A stretch of 64,000 nt of DNA from Streptomyces spinosisporus (GCF_022698145.1 NZ_JALDAX010000008.1:186001-250000); one strand, 5' to 3'; positions 50,286 to 59,061 are shown, numbered from the stretch's first letter. Translations and numbers: made by a program. Notes: a model not told the origin generated them from the sequence alone.

Positions 50286-51205
50286 GCGGCGTTCTCCGTG
50301 GGGACGATCACGATCTTGCCGCGGGCGTGGCCCTCCTCGACGGCGCGCAGCGCCTCGCCGGCCCGGTCCAGCGGGTACGTCCGCGTCACCTGCGGGTCCA
50401 GGGCGCCGGTCGCCACGAGATCGGCCACTTCCGCCAGCCGTTCCGGGGTGCGGACCCGGGCCACGCGGGCGCCGCCGAGCGCCTGCACCTCGTCGGGCGA
50501 CGCCCCTGCCGTGACGAGCTTCGTCCGGTCGGCGAGCAGGGTCGCCGCCTCGGTGAGGACGGTGCCGCCGACGAGGTCGTACACGCCGTCGACACCCTCC
50601 GGCACGCGCGCGGCCCAGCCTTCCCCGGACGGCACGTGTACCGCGCCGAGGGACTCGATCAGATCCTTCTTGGCCTCGCTCGCGACGCCCACGACACGCA
50701 GGCCGAGCGTGCGGGCGATCTGCACCGCCGCGACGCCGACCCCGCCGCCCGCGCCGGTGACCAGCACGGTCGCGCCGGCCGGGAGGCCGAGTTGGTGGAT
50801 CCCGTCGTACGCGGTGGCCCCCGCGACGGGCAGGGTCGCCGCGTCGGTGAAGGACACGGCCGCGGGCTTGGGGGCGCTGAAGCCGACCGTCAGCAGCGCG
50901 TACTCGGAGTACCCGCCGACCACCGGCTGCCCGAAGACCTCGTCCCCGGGGGCGAATCCCCCGACCCCGTCGCCGACCGCCTCGACGACGCCCGCGACCT
51001 CGCTGCCCAGGTAGGCGGGGAACGCGCGCTCGCCGCTGTCGCCCGGGCGCCGGAAGCCGTTGCGCAGCTTCCAGTCCACGGGGTTCACGCCCGCGGCACG
51101 CACCGCGACCAGTACCTGGCCGGCACCCGGGACGGGCCGCTCCACCTCGATCAGGGCCTCCGCCTCGGGCCCGCCGTTCCGCGTGAAGACGTACGCCTTG
51201 GGCAT
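50282..51205 (-). CDS. NADP-dependent quinone-oxidoreductase-like protein (MDR family)
   Basis: A 307-residue medium-chain dehydrogenase/reductase: GVNPVDWKLRNG, LGSEVAGVVEAVGDGV, VTGAGGGVGVAAVQIARTLG (Rossmann motif), DGVYDLVGG and a C-terminal RAVEEGHARGKIVI. Zinc-binding Cys are absent, as in quinone oxidoreductases. It reduces a quinone or enone with NADPH. Followed without a gap by the GNAT gene. The 201-bp gap to the divergent molybdopterin gene holds a likely promoter region but no recognisable operator. Confidence 0.88.
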   Translation of the reverse strand: MPKAYVFTRNGGPEAEALIEVERPVPGAGQVLVAVRAAGVNPVDWKLRNGFRRPGDSGERAFPAYLGSEVAGVVEAVGDGVGGFAPGDEVFGQPVVGGYSEYALLTVGFSAPKPAAVSFTDAATLPVAGATAYDGIHQLGLPAGATVLVTGAGGGVGVAAVQIARTLGLRVVGVASEAKKDLIESLGAVHVPSGEGWAARVPEGVDGVYDLVGGTVLTEAATLLADRTKLVTAGASPDEVQALGGARVARVRTPERLAEVADLVATGALDPQVTRTYPLDRAGEALRAVEEGHARGKIVIVPTENAA

Positions 51206-51406
51206 GTCTCGTCACACTCCTTCGCTGTCGACACGGCAACAGTCAGCAAGGGTGATCGGCAGGCGGCTATTCCCGCGGCTGCGGATCTTCATACGGCGTT
51301 CATGAGAAGGGCCCGGCTGCGGGCGGCCCCGGACGTGGGCACGGTCGCCGAGCACGTACGGTTGAAGACGTAACCAATCGCATCCCCTCCCTCCCGCTGG
51401 AACTCC

Positions 51407-52012
51407 ATGAACGTCACCCGAGGCTTCACCGGACGCCCCCGCGTCCACCATCCGGGCCTGCCGCCCGGCCAGTACGACGCGGGCGACGACTGGCCCGTCC
51501 TGTCCGCGGAGGTCACGCCCGAACTGGCGCCCGCCGACTGGACCTTCCGCGTCGACGGACTCGTGGAGCGGCCGCGGACGTGGGACTGGGAGCAGGCGCA
51601 CGCCCTGCCCGGGGCGGCGTACGAGGGCGACATCCACTGTGTGACGGGCTGGTCGAAGTTCGGGGTGCGCTTCTCGGGGGTGTCCCTGGACGCCTTCCTC
51701 GACGGGGCGCGGCCCGATGCGTCCGCTACCCATGCCGTCGCCCACTCCCACACCGGGTACACGGCGAGCCTGCCGCTCGCGGATCTGACCGGGGGACGCG
51801 CCTGGATCGCCTGGGAGTACGACGGGCGTCCGCTGCCCGCCGAGCACGGCGGGCCCGCCAGGCTCCTGGTGCCGCATCTGTACTTCTGGAAGAGCGTCAA
51901 GTGGATCGCGGGACTCACGCTCCTCGACCACGACGAGCCCGGCTTCTGGGAGCAGAACGGCTACCACGCCCGCGGCAACCCCTGGCAGGAGCAGCGGTAC
52001 CACGGTGACTGA
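51407..52012 (+). CDS. Sulfite-oxidase-like molybdopterin oxidoreductase
   Basis: A 201-residue protein, the Moco-binding core only. YEGDIHCVTGWSKFGVRFSG carries the Mo-ligand Cys78; then HSHTGYTASLPLADLTGG and PARLLVPHLYFWKSVKWIAG. No signal peptide or haem domain, so it is a cytosolic YedY/MsrP-like oxidoreductase. Its stop region overlaps the flavin reductase start by 8 bp, so the reductase likely feeds electrons to the Mo site. Substrate unknown (sulfoxide or sulfite are options). Confidence 0.87.
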   Translation: MNVTRGFTGRPRVHHPGLPPGQYDAGDDWPVLSAEVTPELAPADWTFRVDGLVERPRTWDWEQAHALPGAAYEGDIHCVTGWSKFGVRFSGVSLDAFLDGARPDASATHAVAHSHTGYTASLPLADLTGGRAWIAWEYDGRPLPAEHGGPARLLVPHLYFWKSVKWIAGLTLLDHDEPGFWEQNGYHARGNPWQEQRYHGD

Positions 52013-52760
52013 GACGTTCACGCCCCCGAGGCGCTTCGCCGTGCCCGGCCGTGTCCCCGTGAGCGACCAGGCCGCCGCGCAGTGGCACACGGCCACGCTC
52101 ACCGAGATCCGCCGGGAGACCCCGCACGCGGCCACCTTCCGGTTCGCGGTGCCCGGCTGGGCGGGGCATCTGCCGGGCCAGCACCTGCTGCTGCGGCTGA
52201 CGGCCGCGGACGGGTACACGGCCCAGCGCCACTACTCGATCGCGTCCGCCCCCGACGACCGGGGGCATCTCGAAGTGACCCTGGACCAGGTGCCGGACGG
52301 GGAGGTCTCGGGCTGGTTCCACACCGTGGCCCGGCCCGGCGACCGGGTCGAGGTGCGCGGACCGCTGAGCGGCTTCTTCGCCTGGCCGGGTGACCGGCCC
52401 GCGCTGCTGGTCGGGGCCGGCTCCGGGGTCGTACCGCTGATGTCGATGGTGCGGCACCACCGGGCGCGCGGCCTGGACGTTCCGCTGCGGCTGCTGGTGT
52501 CCGCGCGCAGCCCCGAGGAGCTCATCTACGCGCGGGAGTTCGGCGCGGAGACGACGCCCGTGTTCACACGGAGCGCCCCCGAGGGTGTGTCCGTGGGACG
52601 TATGGCGGCCGCACATGTGGCGCCGCTCCTGGCCGAGCAGCCTCCCGGTGGGTGGGAGGCCTATGTGTGCGGTTCGAACGCCTTCGCCGAGCACGCCTCG
52701 CGGCTGCTCGTCGCGGCGGGGCAGCCCGTGGACCGGATCCGCATCGAGCGCTTCGGCTGA
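52005..52760 (+). CDS. Ferredoxin-NADP reductase-like flavoprotein
   Basis: A 251-residue FNR-fold protein with RHYSIASAPDD (FAD motif RxYS), VGAGSGVVPLMSMVRHHRAR (NAD(P) binding), LLVSARSPEELIYAREF and YVCGSNAFAEHASRLLV. No 2Fe-2S domain. Start GTG 52005 lies within the last codons of the preceding molybdoenzyme gene, giving a two-gene redox pair that does not need a cytochrome. Confidence 0.87.
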   Translation: MTETFTPPRRFAVPGRVPVSDQAAAQWHTATLTEIRRETPHAATFRFAVPGWAGHLPGQHLLLRLTAADGYTAQRHYSIASAPDDRGHLEVTLDQVPDGEVSGWFHTVARPGDRVEVRGPLSGFFAWPGDRPALLVGAGSGVVPLMSMVRHHRARGLDVPLRLLVSARSPEELIYAREFGAETTPVFTRSAPEGVSVGRMAAAHVAPLLAEQPPGGWEAYVCGSNAFAEHASRLLVAAGQPVDRIRIERFG

Positions 52761-52892
52761 GCGGTGAGCGATCTCCGGCCCGCCGGGTACCCGGGACGTG
52801 AGGGCACTCGCGCGCATGCACGGAACGGAGGGACAATACGAACGCGAACAGGTTACGGCCCCTCCGGCTTCGGTGACGGCGAGGAGGTCGAC

Positions 52893-53477
52893 ATGCGAAC
52901 CCGGGTGCGCGGCTGGCGCTGGCGGCGCAATCCGCTGCGGCGCCGGTCGGACGTGATCGCGGCGTGGACGGCGCTGGCCGTCGCGGTCCTGCTGTTCGTG
53001 GGTGCGCCGCTGGCGGCAGTGCTGGCTGCCTGGTGGGCCCATGACGAGGCGCAGGGCGTCGCCGCCGCGCAGCGCGCCGAACGTCATCGCGTGCAGGCGG
53101 AGGTCGTCGGCCGGACCCCCGACCAGTTGCCCACCCTGCAGGGCGGCCGGCAGCACTCCTACCGAGTGGACGTGCGCTGGAAGGACCCCGCCACCGGCAC
53201 CCACATTACGAACGCCCGCGTCCCGGCCGGCACCCGGCGCGGCGACACCGTCCCCCTCTGGTTCGACTCCCGGGGCAAGGTCGTCCCGCCGCCGCCCAGC
53301 AGCACCGCGATCTGGCAGCACACCCTGACCATCGGCGTGACCGCCACCGGCGGCGCCGTCGCCGTCGTCCTCCTCGCGAACGCCGCCGTCAACCGCGTCG
53401 CCACCAACCACCGACTGCTCGAATGGGAGCGGGAATGGGCCCGGACCGAACCGGAGTGGACCCGGCGCCGGGCGTGA
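52893..53477 (+). CDS. Rv1733c-like membrane protein, paralogue 2
   Basis: A 194-residue protein: RTRVRGWRWRRNPLRRRSDV at the N terminus, transmembrane helix 1 (WTALAVAVLLFVGAPLAAVL), outside domain (SYRVDVRWKDPATGTHITNA) and transmembrane helix 2 (HTLTIGVTATGGAVAVVLLA), ending in a basic/Trp tail. ATG 52893 has GAGGAGG upstream. It shares the N-terminal signature and topology with the protein at 33828-34415. Function unknown. Confidence 0.8.
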   Translation: MRTRVRGWRWRRNPLRRRSDVIAAWTALAVAVLLFVGAPLAAVLAAWWAHDEAQGVAAAQRAERHRVQAEVVGRTPDQLPTLQGGRQHSYRVDVRWKDPATGTHITNARVPAGTRRGDTVPLWFDSRGKVVPPPPSSTAIWQHTLTIGVTATGGAVAVVLLANAAVNRVATNHRLLEWEREWARTEPEWTRRRA

Positions 53478-53591
53478 GGCCCGCCGGGTGACACGAGCAT
53501 TCGCCACGGCCTGGCGGGTAGTCGGACCACGCACGTACGGTGTGATCATCCGCACCGTCTCCGCACTGACCTCTCACAAAGGCGGTCCTAC

Positions 53592-54560
53592 ATGGCCCTG
53601 TTCGACCTTCCGCTGGAAGAGCTCCGCGAGTACCGCAGCGCGTCCGCCGAGCCCGAGGACTTCGACGCGTTCTGGTCCAAGACCCTCAAGGAGGCCCGCG
53701 AGCACGGCCTGGACGCCCGTTTCGAACCGGTCGACACCGGCCTGACGACGGTGGACGTGTACGACGTGACGTTCGCGGGGTTCGGCGGGCACCCGGTGAA
53801 GGGCTGGCTGACGCTGCCCGCCGGGGCTCAGGAGCCGCTGCCGCTGGTCGTGGAGTTCATCGGCTACGGCGGCGGGCGCGGTCTGCCGCACGAGCATCTG
53901 CTGTGGGCGTCCACCGGCCGCGCCCACTTCGTGATGGACACGCGCGGACAGGGCAGCGCCTGGGGCGGGGGCGGCGGCACCCCGGACCCGGTGGGCGGTG
54001 CGCCCGCCTACCCCGGTTTCATGACCCGCGGCATCGACGCGCCCGAGAACTACTACTACCGCCGGGTGTTCACGGACGCGGTGCGTGCCGTGGAGGCGGC
54101 CCGTTCGCATCCGCTGACGGACGCGTCCCGCACGGTCGCTCTCGGCGCCAGCCAGGGCGGCGGCATCACGATCGCCGTGGGCGGTCTGGTCCCGGACCTG
54201 ACCGCGGTCGCGCCGGACGTGCCGTTCCTGTGCGACTACCCGCGCGCGGCGACCCTGACGGACCGCCACCCCTACCGCGAGATCGGTCTCTTCCTCAAGA
54301 CGCATCGCGGCCGCACCGAGGATGCCCTGCGCACGCTGTCCTATTTCGACGGCGTCCACTTCGCCGCGCGCGGCCGCGCCGCCGCCCTGTTCTCGGCGGC
54401 CCTGGAGGACCAGACCTGCCCGCCCTCCACGGTCTTCGCCGCCTTCAACGCCTGGGCGCACGACGACAAGACGATCGAGGTGTACGACTTCAACGACCAC
54501 GAGGGCGGCGGCCCCTACCAGGACGCGGCCAAGCTGGCCTGGCTGCGGTCGTACGCCTGA
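53592..54560 (+). CDS. CE7-family acetyl esterase (acetylxylan esterase/cephalosporin-C deacetylase type)
   Basis: A 322-residue protein. RGQG (118-121 in FVMDTRGQGSAW) and the HE motif are the CE7 hallmarks. Triad: Ser187 in GASQGG, Asp273 in LEDQTCPP, His303 in DHEGGG. It removes acetyl groups from small sugars, xylan fragments or cephalosporin-like esters in the cytoplasm (no signal peptide). The start has AAAGGCGG upstream. An NTF2-like gene follows after 19 bp. Confidence 0.9.
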   Translation: MALFDLPLEELREYRSASAEPEDFDAFWSKTLKEAREHGLDARFEPVDTGLTTVDVYDVTFAGFGGHPVKGWLTLPAGAQEPLPLVVEFIGYGGGRGLPHEHLLWASTGRAHFVMDTRGQGSAWGGGGGTPDPVGGAPAYPGFMTRGIDAPENYYYRRVFTDAVRAVEAARSHPLTDASRTVALGASQGGGITIAVGGLVPDLTAVAPDVPFLCDYPRAATLTDRHPYREIGLFLKTHRGRTEDALRTLSYFDGVHFAARGRAAALFSAALEDQTCPPSTVFAAFNAWAHDDKTIEVYDFNDHEGGGPYQDAAKLAWLRSYA

Positions 54561-54579
54561 TACCCCTGAGGAGCAGCGC

Positions 54580-54990
54580 ATGGAGACCTCCGAGGCCGCC
54601 GAGCGCTTCGTCCGGGTCTGGGAACGGGCCTGGGCGGCGCACGACGTGGACGGGCTGCTGGAGCTGTACGCCGAGGACTGCATCCATCGCTCCATGCCGT
54701 TCCGTGAACCGCACCGGGGGCGGGCGGAGCTCGCCGCCTACCTGCGCTGGTCGTTCGAGCGGGAGCGGGTGAGGGACGTCCGGTTCTCGCCACCGCTCGT
54801 CGGCCGTGACGGTCTGGCCGCGGCCGAGTTCCGGGTGCGGGCCGAGGACACCGGGGACGGTGCCGCCTCGGCCCTCGCGGGCTGCGTCTTCGTGCGGTTC
54901 GACGACACCGGCCTGGCGGTCGAGAGCCGGGACTACTGGCACACGGCCGACGGCCACGGGGACGTGGCCGGAAGGCTCTTCCTGCTCTGA
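54580..54990 (+). CDS. NTF2/SnoaL-like small protein
   Basis: A 136-residue protein with the cone fold pattern: ERFVRVWERAWAAHDVDGLL, ELYAEDCIHRSMPF, FERERVRDVRFSP, DGLAAAEFRVRAED and LAVESRDYWHTADGHGDVAG. Family members are isomerases, hydrolases or ligand carriers; nothing fixes the substrate. GAGGAG lies 8 bp upstream and it follows the CE7 esterase by 19 bp, so they are co-transcribed. Confidence 0.82.
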   Translation: METSEAAERFVRVWERAWAAHDVDGLLELYAEDCIHRSMPFREPHRGRAELAAYLRWSFERERVRDVRFSPPLVGRDGLAAAEFRVRAEDTGDGAASALAGCVFVRFDDTGLAVESRDYWHTADGHGDVAGRLFLL

Positions 54991-55003
54991 TCTTCCCTCC
55001 AGT

Positions 55004-55015
55004 CCGACCAGTCGG
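55004..55015. promoter_or_regulatory. TetR-like operator upstream of the second serine hydrolase
   Basis: CCGACCAGTCGG (arms CCGAC and GTCGG) lies 66 bp before the ATG at 55081, with GGTAC to its right. On the other strand it reads ACCGACTGGTCGG, the shape of many actinomycete TetR sites. Confidence 0.5.
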
Positions 55016-55080
55016 TACGTTCATCATCGCCCGGGTCGCAGTGCCGCGGCCCGGGCTTCGTGCGGACGACGGAGGGTCCT

Positions 55081-56247
55081 ATGGCGCAGCGCGAGCCGGC
55101 CGTGCACGGTCACTGCGACGAGCGGTTCACGGCGGTACGGACGGCACTGGAGGAGAACTTCCGGGACCGCGGGGAGCTCGGCGCGGCGGTCACCGTCACC
55201 GTGGGCGGCGAGGTCGTGGTGGACCTGTGGGGCGGCTGGGCCGACGCGGCCCGGACCCGGCCCTGGCAGCGCGACACGCTGGTCAATGTGTGGTCGACGA
55301 CCAAGGGGCCCACCGCCCTGTGCGCCCACATCCTCGCCGACCGCGGGCTGCTCGACCTGGACGCGCCGGTGGCGCGGTACTGGCCGGAGTTCGCCGCGGC
55401 CGGCAAGGACAAGATCCTCGTACGGCATCTGCTGTCGCACCGCGCGGGGCTGTCCGGACTGCGCGAGCCGCACTCGTTCCAGCAGCTCTGCGACTGGGAG
55501 TTGACGACCCGGCGGCTCGCCGCGACGGAGCCGTGGTGGGAGCCCGGGACGCAGTCCGGGTATCACGCGTTCACCTACGGCTTTCTGGTCGGGGAGGTCG
55601 TCCGGCGGGTCTCCGGGCTGCTGCCGGGGGCCTTCCTGGAGCGGGAGGTGACCGGGCCGCTCGGGATCGACTTCCGTATCGGGCTGCCCGAGCAGGAGGC
55701 CGCCCGTGCGGCGGAGCTGGTGCATCCTCCTGCCGCGTCGAGCAGCGAACAGGCCGCGCGCTTCAGCCAGTTGCCGCCCGCGGCGCTCGCGGCGCTGGCC
55801 AATCCGGTGGTGGGCGCGAGTGAGGCCAACACGGCCGAGTGGCGCGCCGCCGAGATCCCGGCCGCCAACGGCCACGGGACGGCACGGGCGGTCGCCGCGC
55901 TCTACGGGATCTTCGCGGGCCCCGGTGCGTACGGCGGGCACCGCATCCTGTCCCCCGAGGCGGCCGAGCGGGTGCGCGAGGGGCAGGGCAGCTGCCGCGA
56001 CCTGGTGCTCGGCGCCGGGCTCGGGGGCGACACGGAGGTGGCACTCGGGCTCTGGCTGAGCGGCCCCCACGGCTCCTACGGCCCCAACCCGCGCGCTTTC
56101 GGACACGACGGCTTCGGCGGCTCCTGCGGTCTCGCCGACCCGGAGGCGGGGGTGTCCCTGGGCTATGTGATGAACCGTATGGGGCCTCATATCGCGGACG
56201 ACCCACGGAAGATGACCCTCATCGACGCCCTCTACAGTGCACTGTGA
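55081..56247 (+). CDS. Beta-lactamase-family serine hydrolase (EstB-like esterase)
   Basis: A 388-residue cytosolic protein. Catalytic SxxK is STTK (Ser72, Lys75) in VNVWSTTKGPTAL; Tyr is in SGYHAFTYGFLVGEVV; HDGFGGSCGLADPEAG is the third motif. It resembles EstB-type esterases of class C beta-lactamase fold. No signal peptide, unlike the homologue at 22592-24370. GGAGGGTCCT precedes the ATG, which was preferred to an earlier in-frame ATG at 55060. Confidence 0.87.
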   Translation: MAQREPAVHGHCDERFTAVRTALEENFRDRGELGAAVTVTVGGEVVVDLWGGWADAARTRPWQRDTLVNVWSTTKGPTALCAHILADRGLLDLDAPVARYWPEFAAAGKDKILVRHLLSHRAGLSGLREPHSFQQLCDWELTTRRLAATEPWWEPGTQSGYHAFTYGFLVGEVVRRVSGLLPGAFLEREVTGPLGIDFRIGLPEQEAARAAELVHPPAASSSEQAARFSQLPPAALAALANPVVGASEANTAEWRAAEIPAANGHGTARAVAALYGIFAGPGAYGGHRILSPEAAERVREGQGSCRDLVLGAGLGGDTEVALGLWLSGPHGSYGPNPRAFGHDGFGGSCGLADPEAGVSLGYVMNRMGPHIADDPRKMTLIDALYSAL

Positions 56248-56301
56248 GGGGCGTGCGGTGCGGACCGGTTTCGGCCGAACCCGCAGGCCGGTCTTCCCTC
56301 G

Positions 56302-56313
56302 TGGTTTAGACCA
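56302..56313. promoter_or_regulatory. dre-like site upstream of the HutC-type regulator
   Basis: TGGTTTAGACCA differs from the DasR consensus TGGTCTAGACCA at one base and lies 65 bp before the regulator's ATG. The regulator belongs to the same HutC/DasR subfamily, so autoregulation is plausible. Confidence 0.6.
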
Positions 56314-56377
56314 ATGCTAGATCTGGTGGCGCATCGAGTCCGCACGGCTACGGCACGTCACCAACAGGAGGCGCGGC

Positions 56378-57121
56378 ATGGACCGCACCACCCCGCTCGA
56401 CCGTCCCCTCCCCGACGAACAGCCGCTGTACTGGCGCGTCGCGACGCAGCTGCTCGGCGAGCTGCGCGACGGGACCGTCCCGCCCGGCGAACGGCTGCCC
56501 GCCGAACGGCAGTTGGCCGGGCACTTCGGCGTCAGCCGGGAGACCGTCCGGCAGGCGCTGGAGGTGCTGCGCCGGGACGGTCTGGTCGCCACCGACCGGC
56601 GGGGCAGCCACGCCACCCTGCCGGGGCTTCCGGTGCAGAGCCCGGCCTCGCTGAGCTTCCCGGTCGGCGTCCGGGCCGCCGACCCCGGCGCCCTCGACCG
56701 GGCAAGGGTCAGCTGGGAGACTCCCCCGCCCGAGCATGCCGAGGTCCTCGGGCTCGCCCCGCACCGGCCGACCCTGGTGCACCGCTACGAGTCGGCCGGC
56801 GCCGACGGCCGGGGCCGCCGCACGGCCGTGACGTCGTTCTCCGCCGTGGCCCTGTCGGAGGTCGAGGAGCTGGCCCGCTACCGCGACCGCGCCGACGGCG
56901 CCGCCTCGGCCCAACTGGGCCGCACCTACGACTGGATGCGCAGAGCGGGCCTGACCCTGCACCACCGGGACACCATCACCCCGCTCGCGGACACACCCTC
57001 GGTGCGCGTCACCCGGCGCGTGCACGACCAGTACGCACGGCCGCTGGAGATCACCGACCTGGTCGTGGACGCCCAACCCGACGCACTGGTCTACGAGTTC
57101 ACTCTGCCCTCGGCGGGCTGA
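56378..57121 (+). CDS. GntR-family transcriptional regulator (HutC subfamily)
   Basis: A 247-residue protein. Winged helix at residues about 15-78 (PLYWRVATQLLGELRDGTVP, ERLPAERQLAGHFGVSRETV, RQALEVLRRDGLVATDRRGS) followed by a UTRA effector domain (HRYESAG, RTAVTSFSAVAL, EITDLVVDAQPDALVYEF). HutC/UTRA regulators bind sugar phosphates, amino acids or related ligands. A dre-like palindrome lies before it. It is convergent with, and overlaps by 31 bp, the MEDS-HATPase gene. Confidence 0.88.
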   Translation: MDRTTPLDRPLPDEQPLYWRVATQLLGELRDGTVPPGERLPAERQLAGHFGVSRETVRQALEVLRRDGLVATDRRGSHATLPGLPVQSPASLSFPVGVRAADPGALDRARVSWETPPPEHAEVLGLAPHRPTLVHRYESAGADGRGRRTAVTSFSAVALSEVEELARYRDRADGAASAQLGRTYDWMRRAGLTLHHRDTITPLADTPSVRVTRRVHDQYARPLEITDLVVDAQPDALVYEFTLPSAG

Positions 57122-58056
57122 GCACGCCCCGGGCGCCGGAAGTAGAGCCGCACCACGGAGCCCGCGGCGTCCAGGTCGTCGTCGACCAGATCGCTCAACT
57201 GCCGCACCAGCCACATCCCGTGACCGGTGGCGGCACCCGGCCTGGGCGGCAGATGACCGGGGAAGGGCGGCCGGGCCACCGGGTTGTACGAGCCGACGTC
57301 GGAGATCTCGCAGATCACATGGTCACGGTCGCAGTGCAGCCGTACCACACCGTGCCCACCGCCGTAGCGCACGGCGTTGAGCACCGTCTCGTGCACCGCC
57401 GCGACCAAGTCGTACGCCCGCTGCTCGGGAAGACCCAGGCGGCGGGCGTACACGGCGAGTGCGCGGCGTACGGCGGCCGTACGGCCGCGGGTGAAGCGGA
57501 TGCCGTCGGCGCCGCCGGGCAGCCGGGCGAGGCCGTGCTCGTCGCACTCCGCGGAGAAGACCGCAGGGTCGGTGTACTCGACCGCTTCGCGGGGCTCCTG
57601 GACGAGTTCGGGGTGCGTGCGCGCGGCGCTGCGCACCACGTTCTCGGGCAGCGCCCGGACGTCGTACGGGCACAGGATCCAGTGCCGGGAGTCGGCGAAG
57701 GCGACGTTCACGAGGGACTCGTACCGCATCCATTCCCGGGTCTCCAACGCGGAGCGGCCCTGCCAGACCGGTTCGCCCACGACGCGCACGCGGCGGTCGG
57801 CCCCGCGCCGCTCGCAGTAGGCGTGGTAGCGGCCCAGCGTGCGCGAGGGGTAGTCGTACCAGTCCTGGGAGGCGTGGCACTCGACGCCCTCGAAGCGGCT
57901 CCCGAGTGCCCGGCCCAGACGGGGAATGCTGCGGTGGTCGACCACCACCAGGACCGGGTCGCCCGCGTCGAGTCCGTCGCGCACGAACGCGGCGACGGCG
58001 TCGCGGAACTGGTCGTCCGAGCGGTAGCGCAGTGCCTGGTGGACGAAACCGGTCAC
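57091..58056 (-). CDS. MEDS-HATPase anti-sigma-factor kinase-like protein
   Basis: A 321-residue protein. MEDS sensory domain (FVRDGLDAGDPVLVVVDHRS to AHPELVQEP-like region, residues about 5-185), then a HATPase_c_2 domain: N box AAVHETVLNAVRYGGG, G1 box ICEISDVG and G2 box GHGMWLVRQLSDLV. Such proteins are RsbW/SpoIIAB-like anti-sigma kinases or their relatives. It starts at GTG 58056, overlapping the MEDS-STAS stop as GTGA, so the pair works together. GGAAGGAG lies 6 bp before the start. Confidence 0.87.
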   Translation of the reverse strand: MTGFVHQALRYRSDDQFRDAVAAFVRDGLDAGDPVLVVVDHRSIPRLGRALGSRFEGVECHASQDWYDYPSRTLGRYHAYCERRGADRRVRVVGEPVWQGRSALETREWMRYESLVNVAFADSRHWILCPYDVRALPENVVRSAARTHPELVQEPREAVEYTDPAVFSAECDEHGLARLPGGADGIRFTRGRTAAVRRALAVYARRLGLPEQRAYDLVAAVHETVLNAVRYGGGHGVVRLHCDRDHVICEISDVGSYNPVARPPFPGHLPPRPGAATGHGMWLVRQLSDLVDDDLDAAGSVVRLYFRRPGRAQPAEGRVNS

Positions 58057-58958
58057 AGCCCCGCTCCTTCCGCGCCGCGCGCCCGCGTCGGCTCCATGTA
58101 CAGGCCGGGCACCCGGTCCCAGCCCGTCACGCGCATCACCCGCTGCACGTGCGGGGCCACTCCCGCCAGTTCGAGGGTGCCGCCCGCCGTGTACAGGCCC
58201 AGCGCCGTGAACGCCAGCAGCCGCAGCGCCCCGACGTCGATGAAGTGCAGCTCGCGCAGGTCGAGATGGGTGCGGGGTGCGGCGCGGGACCTGGCGCGGT
58301 CGGTCTCGGCGTGCAGGGCGCGGGCGACGGCCGTGACGTTGGTGTCGTCGACCTCCCCGGCCAGGGCCAGGCCCGGGGGCGAGAACGTACGGCTGATGGT
58401 GAGGATCTCGTCGCGCCAGACGTCGTCGGCGCCGACCCGGCCGTGGTGCAGCCCGGCGATCGGGGCGAGTTCGGTGTCGGCGAAGATCCTGCGGTCGTAC
58501 TGGCAGATGCCGAGGACCGGCAGGGAGGAGAACACGGGGTCGAGGAACAACTCGCTGTCGTGGAGCGTCTTGAGCTCCTTGCCGGCCAGGGAGCGCAGGC
58601 TCTCCGTGCACACCCGCAGGCCCAGGAAGCCGTCGCCGACCGCGCGGCGCGCCTCACGCCGGATCACCTCGTCCAGATCCCACAGCCCCTCCGGGTTCGC
58701 CAGGTGCGGATCGACGCACAGCCGGCCCTCCGCGAGTTCCTCGTCGACCCGGCAGCCGTGCGCCTCCAGGAACGACAGGGCGACCTGGCCCGGCACGTCG
58801 GCCGGAGGCAGCACCAGCCCCCGCTGCCCGCTGGCGAGACCGTCGAGCAGGAACGACGCAAGGACGGTGTCGCGCTCCTCGTCCGTGTCGTAGCCAAGGA
58901 GGAAGTGGTCTCCCTGACGCATCTGTCCCACGGTTTTCCGGGTGGGTACGGCGGCCAT
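58053..58958 (-). CDS. MEDS-STAS anti-sigma-factor antagonist-like protein
   Basis: A 301-residue protein. MEDS domain (GDHFLLGYDTDEERDTVLAS, PADVPGQVALSFLEAHGCRV, LGICQYDRRIFADT, residues about 10-180) followed by a STAS domain at about 205-290, THLDLRELHFIDVGALRLLA. In SpoIIAA-type antagonists the DSSG motif bears the phosphorylated Ser; here it is DVGA (Asp241, Val242, Gly243), so the phosphosite is missing. Its switch may therefore be driven by the MEDS domain ligand. First gene of the pair with the anti-sigma kinase; divergent from an NB-ARC-like ATPase. Confidence 0.86.
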   Translation of the reverse strand: MAAVPTRKTVGQMRQGDHFLLGYDTDEERDTVLASFLLDGLASGQRGLVLPPADVPGQVALSFLEAHGCRVDEELAEGRLCVDPHLANPEGLWDLDEVIRREARRAVGDGFLGLRVCTESLRSLAGKELKTLHDSELFLDPVFSSLPVLGICQYDRRIFADTELAPIAGLHHGRVGADDVWRDEILTISRTFSPPGLALAGEVDDTNVTAVARALHAETDRARSRAAPRTHLDLRELHFIDVGALRLLAFTALGLYTAGGTLELAGVAPHVQRVMRVTGWDRVPGLYMEPTRARGAEGAGL

Positions 58959-59061
58959 CCCCCTACCTCCCTCGGTGGACGGACCGCTTCCAAGCTACGC
59001 CCGAAACAGGCTCGCCGTGAGGGGTTATCGTGTCCGCCATCGGTTCCGGTGAGGGGGAACG

